From Pithys albifrons albifrons (Eukaryota > Chordata > Aves > Passeriformes > Thamnophilidae), in contig NC_092467.1 of NCBI RefSeq assembly GCF_047495875.1, positions 31,880,616 to 31,944,615 on the forward strand: a stretch of 64,000 nucleotides of DNA. Direction: 5' to 3'. Both the position numbers and the translations under genes were made by a program. Positions 37,201-46,200 of the stretch are shown in pieces. A model generated the notes under the pieces. The model saw only the letters and a list, made by a program, of their open reading frames with translations. It was not told where the DNA came from and made no database searches. The number at the start of each line of letters is the position of its first letter. Position 1 is the first letter of the stretch.

Positions 37201-40200
37201 CTCTGCTCCTGTCCCTGTTCCCTGGAGCAGAGCCCGACCCCCCAGTTCCCCCCTCCTGGCAGGGATTGCAGAGCCAGAAGGTGCCCCCTGAGCCTCCTTT
37301 TCTCCAGGCTGAGCCCCCCCAGCTCCCTCAGCCCCTCCTGCTGCTCCAGCCCCTTCCCAGCTCCCTCAGCCCCTCCTGCTGCTCCAGCCCCTTTCCAGCT
37401 CCCTCAGCCCCTCCTGCTGCTCCAGCCCCTTCCCAGCTCCTTTCCAGCCCCTCCTGCTGCTCCAGCCCCTTCCCAGCTCCTTTCCAGCCCCTCCTGCTGC
37501 TCCAGCCCCTTCCCAGCTCCTTCCCAGCCCCTCCTGCTGCTCCAGCCCCTTCCCAGCCCTGTCCCTTCCCTGGACATGCTCCAGCCCCTCAGTGACTTCT
37601 TGTGCTGAGGGGCCCAGCACCAAGGAGGGGTTTGGGGATGCACATGATCCAGCCCAGACTGTCTGCCTTCCCCCTGATCTCCTCCTTCAGTAAAAACATA
37701 ATTTATATCCCATTTTGGCATCGTTTCCCATCTTCCCATTAATTGGAAAAGACTCTGGAGCAGCCTCAGAAAATGTCTCACAGCAGGAATGTTCATAACC
37801 ATCACCACAAAACATTTAATTTGGTGCTGGCTGTGGAGCAGCAACATCAAAGGTACCTCCTTTCCAAGGGCAGAGAGAATGGTACAGTGACTTAAAAGTT
37901 TGGGTGAAACTTTGTACCCTGAATTTCCATAACATTTCTGGGTGCATTTCTGGCATGTCCCTGCAAAGAGCTGTGGTTTTTATTTGGCTCGTTATCAATA
38001 TTGTTATTTTTACAGATGAAACAATGAGATCCCATTGGTTCAGGTCTTCCATTGGCTTCCCAGAAGAAACAGAATCAAACTAGAGCTGAATCTCCCATTT
38101 TTGTTCATTTTGTTCAAAACCAAAATGCAGCCAGGGCAGCTCTGTAAGCACAGGATGAAAACTCAGCTTGATTTAAACCTGCCAAGATCACCTCTAGTTT
38201 TCAAACAAGGCCTGAGCTGTGCTGGCAGTGCTGGTTGAACAGGTTGGGTTTGGTCATCTCCGAGGGCTTTTCCACCCTCGGCAATTCTGGGATTCTGCTT
38301 TATGGTGTTAATTACCAAAACCTCTCCCTGCTGCCTTAAATGGTCCTCACTGTGCAGTTGTGTGGCTTTGTTATTCTAAATACAAACAGAGCTGGATCAG
38401 GTGAGCAGTAATTTAATTATTAAATGCTAATCTGCCTGCTAAAACCAGACTTAATTCTGCTGGGTTTGCACTGCCTGAAAGAGCCATTTCAGGCACATTT
38501 TAATCAACATTGTGCATTGTGCCTCACCAGGATGGGAAGTGGATTTAATTAGGGTGGCTCCCAAGAAACCCATTAACCTAATGAGGCTTCACCACAGGGG
38601 GGCTGCTACTTAATAAGAAGAATAATTGCCTTAGAGTGGAGCAGCCCAGGTGATGAGCTGGTGGCCAGGTCTCCGTGGGCCTCGTGGTGCTGTGTCCTCT
38701 CCTTCTCCTTCTCTCCTCCTTCTCTCCTTCTCCTTCTCTCCTTCTCTCCTTCTTCTCCTTCTCTCCTTCTTCTCCTTCTCTCCTTCTTCTCCTTCTCTCC
38801 TTCTCCTTCTCTCCTTCTCCTTCTCTCCTTCTCCTTCTCTCCTTCTCTCCTTCTCTCCTTCTCTCCTTCTCTCCTTCTCTCCTTCTCTCCTTCTCTCCTT
38901 CTCTCCTTCTCTCCTTCTCTCCTTCTCTCCTTCTCTCCTTCTCTCCTTCTCTCCTTCTCTCCTTCTCTCCTTCTCTCCTTCTCTCCTTCTCTCCTTCTCT
39001 CCTTCTCCTTCTTCTCCTTCTTCTCCTTCTTCTCCTTCTTCTCCTTCTTCTCCTTCTTCTTCTTCTTCTTCTTCTTCTCCTCCTCCTCCTTCTTCTCCTC
39101 CTCCTTCTCCTCCTCCTCCTTCTCCTCCTCCTTCTCCTCCCTCCCCCTGCATCCCCCAGGTCAGCCTGATGGTGGGGAGGTGGGAACCACATCTCCTGAG
39201 CAGGAGGTTCAGCAAAGACAAACCCAAGGAGGTTCTGGAGGAGAAGGGAAGGGCAGTGATGGTGTGTCTGTGCTGGGAAACCCACAGTGGCTCCATGCTG
39301 GACTTTCACTGGCCATGAGACAAATCCCTGCCCTTCTGGACACAGGGAGAAGGTGCTTTGGTCCTCTCCTGCTTCCTGAATGCTGTAGAAGTGTTTGGGC
39401 TCCCTCTCCTCCCAATTAAAAACCAGATGGCACCACTTCATCTAAAAAGAGGAGCGTGGGTGGGGCAGGACAGTGAAAGGACAAAGTGACATCCAGGACC
39501 AACGGAATTTCACCTCTGTCACAATTTGAGTCAGGCCAAGCTTCAGATCAAGGTCATGTTGAATGAAGTGCATAAAAATATCTGAGCACTGGGACAAATC
39601 CAGCCTGGACAACACAGACATGCTGATGGGAATGGCCCTGTAGAATAACCAAACCCTCCCCATCATGCCAGAGTGTGCTCAGCCTGGCACTGCCACTGGC
39701 ATTCCCCATCTCCTGGGACACAGCCACGGGTCCTGCAGCTTCTTGGGGTGTAATCCAAGTGTGATGGTGCCCTGAGCCTTAGGAATGCTCCTGGGAAGCA
39801 GCAGAGCAGCTTTCCCTGGAAAACCAGAGCCAGGAGTGCCTCATGTCCTGGGCAGTGGCAGAAAGGGGGGTCATGGTTCTAAAATTAATCCCTGAGTGCA
39901 AGAGGGAGCAAATATCCCTGGAGCTCTGACACGGTGTCAGCTGAGTGGCTTCCCCACCTCTTCCAGACCCTCCTCTTTGATCCCTGCTCTGGTTTTCCCT
40001 TCAGCTCCCTCTGCTGTGCCCTCTGTGCCAGTGTTTGCCACCCTGCTCAGCTGACACTCACCATGCAGTTGGGAGAGGTTTGGGTTTCCCATTAGCCCAT
40101 TAATCCTATTAGGACCAAGTCCTCATTTTATTTTAGTCCTCCTTTATTTTAGGATTATGCTGCATCTTTTGTCTGTGTTCAGACCTTTTGAACTCCTTTC

Positions 40201-43200
40201 CTGACTTCCTGGGCTAAAACCCAGGACTGTTGTCTGGATTTCTTGCCAGTTCTGTGCAATTCCTCCCATGTGCCAGATGTTCTCCCTTTCTCCTGGTCTG
40301 GAGTCTCCAATTGTCCTGCTCCTGCAGCTAAAACTAGCTGGAAAAGCAGGTTTTAGGCACTCTTGTTGTATTTTCTGATGCCCTGAGTGGCCACAGAAAT
40401 GCTGGGAGACATCAAGAACAGGAGGCTGGAAGTAAGGAGGGGGATAAAACTGTCCTTTTTAATGGCTCTCCACGTTTTTATTGGATTAAGGAAACCACAG
40501 CACCAAACCCTAATAACACATATTAAAATCAGGAGCCTGGAATCCCACCAGAGCTTTTCTTAAACTCCAAGAGTGGTTTGGGTTGGAAGGGACCTTAGAG
40601 ATCATCTGGTTCCAACCCCTGGGGCACCTCCCACGAATTTCTTCCACAAGCTGCTTTAGGAATTGAGTTTTCTTGGATCTATTAGACCAGGACTCCCTTT
40701 CTCCTCAACCAATGACCACCTCACTTGCCTGAGCTGCTTCCTGACCACCAGCAGGTTTGACCTGACAGCCAGTTGTTCCAACCATTCTGTGTCCTTCCAC
40801 AAGTGTCACTCCACCAAATTATGTTTTCTCTTAATTTTGAGGAAACAAAACAGCATTGAGGACAAACTGCAGTAAAATAAACTGGATCTTTTACTCCTTT
40901 GAACTCTTTCCCCAGGGATGGATTTGACTCTGTGAGATGTTTCACTCATTGTTGGTTTGGGGTTTATTTTTTGTCCTGGAACAGATTACAAAGATTCCAA
41001 GGAGAAGAACAAGATGGAGATCCTGTACATCCTGGTGCCAAGTGTCACCATCCCCCTGGCCATCGCCTTGCTCTTCTTCTTCATCTGCATCTGCCGCAAC
41101 AACCAGAAGGCGGCGGCGCCCGCGGTGCCCCGGCAGCCCAAACACGTCAGGGGGCAGAACGTGGAGATGTCCATGCTGAGCGCCTACAAACCCAAGGTGA
41201 GCCATGGCCCTGCCTCCAGAGCTGCCCTGGGCACACAGGGAGGGGCACAATGCGAGAACCCAGTCCTGGACACAGAGGGAGGGGCACAATGCCAGAACCC
41301 AGTCCTGGGCACACAGGGAGGGGCACAATGCCAGAACTCAGTCCTGGGCACAGAGGGAGGGGCACAGACTGCCAAAAACCCAGTCCTGGGCACACAGGGA
41401 GGGGCACAGGCTGCCAAAAACCCAGTCCTGGGCACACAGGGAGGGGCACAATGCCAGAACCCAGTCCTGGGCACACAGGGAGGGGCACAATGCCAGAACC
41501 CAGTCCTGGGCATGCAGGGAGGGGCACAGGCTGCCAAAAACCCAGTCCTGGGCACACAGGGAGGGGCACAGGCTGCCAAAAACCCAGTCCTGGGCACAGG
41601 CTGCCAAAACCCAATCTTGGGCACACAGGGAGGGGCACAGGCTGCCAAAAACCCAGTCCTGGGCACACAGGGAGGGGCACAATGCCAGAACCCAGTCCTG
41701 GGCACACAGGGAGGGGCACAGGCTGCCAGAACCCAGTCCTGGGCACAGAGGGAGGGGCACAGGCTGCCAAAAACCCAGTCCTGGGCACAGGCTGCCAAAA
41801 CCCAATCCTGGGCATGCAGGGAGGGGCACAGGCTGCCAGAACCCAGTCCTGGGCACACAGGGAGGGGCACAATGCCAGAACCCAGTCCTGGGCACACAGG
41901 GAGGGGCACAGGCTGCCAAAAACCCAGTCCTGGGCACACAGGGAGGGGCACAGGCTGCCAAAAACCCAGTCCTGGGCATGCAGGGAGGGGCACAGGCTGC
42001 CAAAAACCCAATCCTGGGCATGCAGGGAGGGGCACAGGCTGCCAAAAACCCAGTCCTGGGCACAGGCTGCCAAAAACTCAGTCCTGGGCACAGAGGGAGG
42101 GGCACAGGCTGCCAAAAACTCAGTCCTGGGCATAGAGGGAGGGGCACAGGCTGCCAAAAACTCAGTCCTGGGCATAGAGGGAGGGGCACAGGCTGCCAAA
42201 AACCCAGTCCTGGGCATAGAGGGAGGGGCACAGGCTGCCAAAAACCCAGTCCTGGGCATGCAGGGAGGGGCACAATGCCAGAACCCAGTCCCTGGAGTAG
42301 AAGGGCATGGACTTAAACTGTGCCAGGGGAGGTTTGGGTTGGATACCAGGAAGAAAACAAGTCTTCACAGAGAGAGTGCCCAGGCATTGGAATGGGCTGC
42401 CCAGAGAGGGGGTGGATTCTCCATCCCTGGAGGTGTTTAAGGTGAGACTGGATGTGGCACTGAGTGAGAATCCACCACATCTTGATCTACCACATCTTGA
42501 TCCAACCCCTCTGGGATCACCAGCCCAGGGCACTCTGTGCCCTGGGCTGGTGATCCCAGAGGGGTTGGATCAAGGTTGGACTTGATGATCTCAGAGGTCT
42601 CTTCCAACCCAAGTGATTCTGTGATTCCTGGGCACAAAGGGAGGGACAGGCATTATTTGTATAATTTCTGTCACCATTTGTATATTTAATATTCTTTCTA
42701 TACTTCCTATGCCTTATTGAATTGTTTACATGATTTATTTATTATTCTCATAATTGTTTCTGTGATCTACATGTTTCCTATAATTTCTATAATTTATTTA
42801 ATTATTCTTATAATTTAGTTGCTCATGTATAGATTTTATAGATTTCCTATAAATCATACACTTAATTATTTATATAATTTAGTTAATTATCCGTGTGAAT
42901 TATTAAATTATTTATATCATTCCCGCTGTTTCCTATAATTTATACCATCCATTTACTAGTTTATATTATTTATAGTTTATTCCTATATATTCTTTTACTA
43001 GTTTATTTATTTATATAATCTATCTACTAGTTTGTATTATTTATTTATCAATATAATTTGCTTATTTATGATTGACATACTTCCTATAATTTATTTAATT
43101 ATTCGTAGAATTTATTTAATCATTTATATATTTTTTATGCTTCCCATAATCCACATACTTTAATTCTTTGTGGCATTTATTTAATTATTTGTGTGATTTA

Positions 43201-46200
43201 TTTAATTAGTTGTGTGATTTGCAGTTTCCTATAATTCATATAATCTATTTAAGTTTGTATTATTTATTTATTTCTCTATATAATTTATTTATTTCTACAA
43301 TTTCCATACTTCCTGTGAATTGTATAATTTATTTAATTATTCATCGAATTTATTTAATCATATATTTTATACGCTTCCTATAATTGATATACTTTAATTA
43401 TTTACATAATTTATGTAATTAGTTACACACTTTATTTAATTATTTATCTGATTTCCATACTTCCTATAATTTATATAATTATTCATATAATTTTCTTAAT
43501 CATTTATATATTTGGTTTCCTTCCTGGAATTCATATCATTTATTTCCCAATGTACGGAATTCATTTAATTCTAGAATTTCTTTGATTATTTCTGTGATTT
43601 GCATCCTTCCCATGAGTCACAGCACGTATTTCTCATTTATAGAATTTATTTAATTCTTCAAACAATTTATTTCGGTATTTATATAATTTATATAGTCCCT
43701 GGAATGTATAAATTCCTATAACTTTCCACCTAATTTGTGCTAATTCTCTATTTTCCCCCTGGGACACCCAACATTTCTCTTGCCTTTCCCACAATAGTTT
43801 AAAATAAAGGAAATAAAATCCTATTTTTAAATAATACAACCAATATTTATGTCAACTCTGGGGCAAAACACACTCAAGGCTTTGAGCTCCAACCCAGGGG
43901 GATCTTTCCTTGGCTGAAAGGGACTGTCAGCGATTCCTGCACTTGGAAGGGATTTTAATTACCTTCAAAAATATAATTAATGAGGGTTGTGTTGTCCTGC
44001 AGCTAATGAAGGGTTGGAGGGTTGGGCTTCCCTCTCCCTGCCTCGTGTGACACTCCCTGGGACACCCTTGGGTGACAAATACCTGTCAAGGGAAACCTGA
44101 GCAGATTCCAAACTGCTCCTTTCCTGCCACAACTTCCAGAACTTCATTTTCCTCCCTCCTTTTCCGCTCTTGTGGGTTCAAAGAGCCCAACCCAAGCTTG
44201 GGTCAGACAGAGGTCATTTCACTTTCATTACTGAAATATAATTTACAATATACAAGTTTTAGCCTCAAGGATTTGTGTAATATAAACCATCTGTTCCTCC
44301 ACAATATCACTAATTTCCTGCCATCACTGTACAGCCTACTGGCTGCCTGCTTAAATGGCTTTATTATCATCATTATCATCATTATTATTATGATTATTAA
44401 TGCAGTGTTTGTCTGAAGTGACTGGTGCAATTAGAATTAATGGCTGGTAAAATGTCCTTTCCCTGGGATTATTTTAATTGTCACTCCTTTGCCCCCATGT
44501 TGCCACTGCTGTTCCAAATGCCAACGTTGGCTGTGATTTACAAACCCCAATTTGGATCCCAAACTCGTTAGCTTTAAATTACTACCTGTGGCTTTACTGA
44601 GGACCCCAGAGGAGTTTGGATTTGGCTTTGGGTGTTACGAGCACAGATCAGGTGCCTGCTTAAATGGCTTTATTATCATAATTATCATCATTATTATTAT
44701 GATTATTAATGCAGTGTTTGTCTAAAAGTCAGAAGTGACTGGTGCAATTAGAATTAATGGCTGGTAAAATGTCCTTTCCCTGGGATTATTTTAATTGTCA
44801 TTCCTTTGCCCCCATGTTGCCACTGCTGTTCCAAATGCCAACGTTGGCTGTGATTTACAAACCCCAATTTGGATCCCAAACTCGTTAGCTTTAAATTGCT
44901 ACCTGTGGCTTTACTGAGGACCCCAGTGGAGTTTGGGTTTGGCTTTGGGTGTTATGAGCACAGGTCAGGTGCCTGCTTAAATGGCTTTATTATCATAATT
45001 ATCATCATTATTATTATGATTATTAATGCGGGGTTTGTCTGAAAGTCAGAAGTGACCGGTGCAATTAGAATTAATGGCTGGTAAAATGTCCTTTCCCTGG
45101 GATTATTTTAATTGTCACTCCTTTGCCCCCATGTTGCCACTGCTGTTCCAAATGCCAACGTTGGCTGTGATTTACAAACCCCAATTTGGATCCCAAACTC
45201 GTTTGCTTTAAATTACTACCTGTGGCTTTACTGAGGACCCCAGTGGAGTTTGGGTTTGGCTTTGGGTGTTACGAGCACAGATCAGGTTTATTTATTCATT
45301 TGTGATCATTTCTTTATGGCCTGGGAGTGAATATTTGCACCCCAAAGAACGACAGAGTGTTTCAGAGTTTTGCCTTTCTGGTTTGAGCACGATCCCAGTT
45401 TTCCAGCTGATTGTCCTGCATGTTTTAGGGTGGAACATTCAGGTGGGAACACAAAGAGTCTGGGCTGGACCTGGAAGGGTTAATAGCAAAGCCAGAGGAG
45501 AATTGGCTACAAGGACATAATTTAAAAAAAAAAAAAAAAGAGGGTTTTTTTCTTCTATAACTTTAGGCCCTGGCTCAGGAAACTCTTCAACATGGTCCTC
45601 TGAAAGTCTGGGAATTGGTTCAATTCCTGAAATTAGTCCCATTCAGTTGGAAGGACAGGAATGCCCAAGGCCAAGGGTGTAAATGCTTTTGCTGAAGTGG
45701 TTCCTGCATATATTTACATCTGATCCTCACTGTTTGTACCTGATCTTGGGGAAGGGATAAGAAATAATTCTGGATTCCTTTTTGGAGCCCAGAGCACCGA
45801 GAGAAGAAGGTGCTGTCCCCATGCTGGGATCCTGCTGTCCCTCAGGCAGGGTCTGAGGGGTGAGTGGGGTCATGGCCAAAGGGGTTTGTAATCCAGGGAG
45901 CTCCTGTGTTTGTCTGCTTGGCTTCAGCCACCTGCACCAGGAGGTCACAGATCAGAATCCCAGACTAGTCTGAGCTGGAAGGGACCCACAAGGATCATCG
46001 AGTCCAACTCAGTGGCCCCCAGAGGGGATTGAACCCGTGACTTTGGCATTATCACAAACATACTTTACTCAAAGTTGTGTTTCCAGCCCTGTTTCCCTGA
46101 CCTGTTCTTGCTGTGGTTTCTCTCCCAGAGCAAAGCCAAGGAGCTGCCCCTCTCAGCCGTTCGCTTCATGGAGGAACTGGGTGAATGCGCCTTCGGGAAG

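Larger units (their letters stand above)
36184..40984 (+). other. ROR1 intron 7
   Basis: 4.8 kb holding a diverged SINE-like fragment, a 72-bp array, a CR1 with an expanded internal tandem repeat, a 450-bp polypyrimidine tract and a short CR1 tail. Unique stretches with no coding signal are 37650-38690 and 39160-40560. Confidence 0.85.
41197..46128 (+). other. ROR1 intron 8
   Basis: 4.9 kb holding a G-run-rich minisatellite, a + strand CR1 tail, a 1.1 kb AT-rich block, a recent 0.3 kb triplication and a SINE close to the exon 9 acceptor. Stretches 43775-44340 and 45290-45950 look unique and noncoding, apart from an A17-type run near 45523-45539. Confidence 0.85.

Noticed and set aside
38578..39441. 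Arg-rich 287-codon minus-strand ORF, possibly an SR-like or protamine-like protein
   Set aside because: The Arg/Glu runs are a direct read of the CT-rich microsatellite; flanks are not conserved coding sequence.
40899..42440. 513-codon + strand ORF overlapping exon 8
   Set aside because: It is in a different frame from exon 8 (which is translated in the 40957-42135 frame) and is made of the intron 8 minisatellite and CR1.
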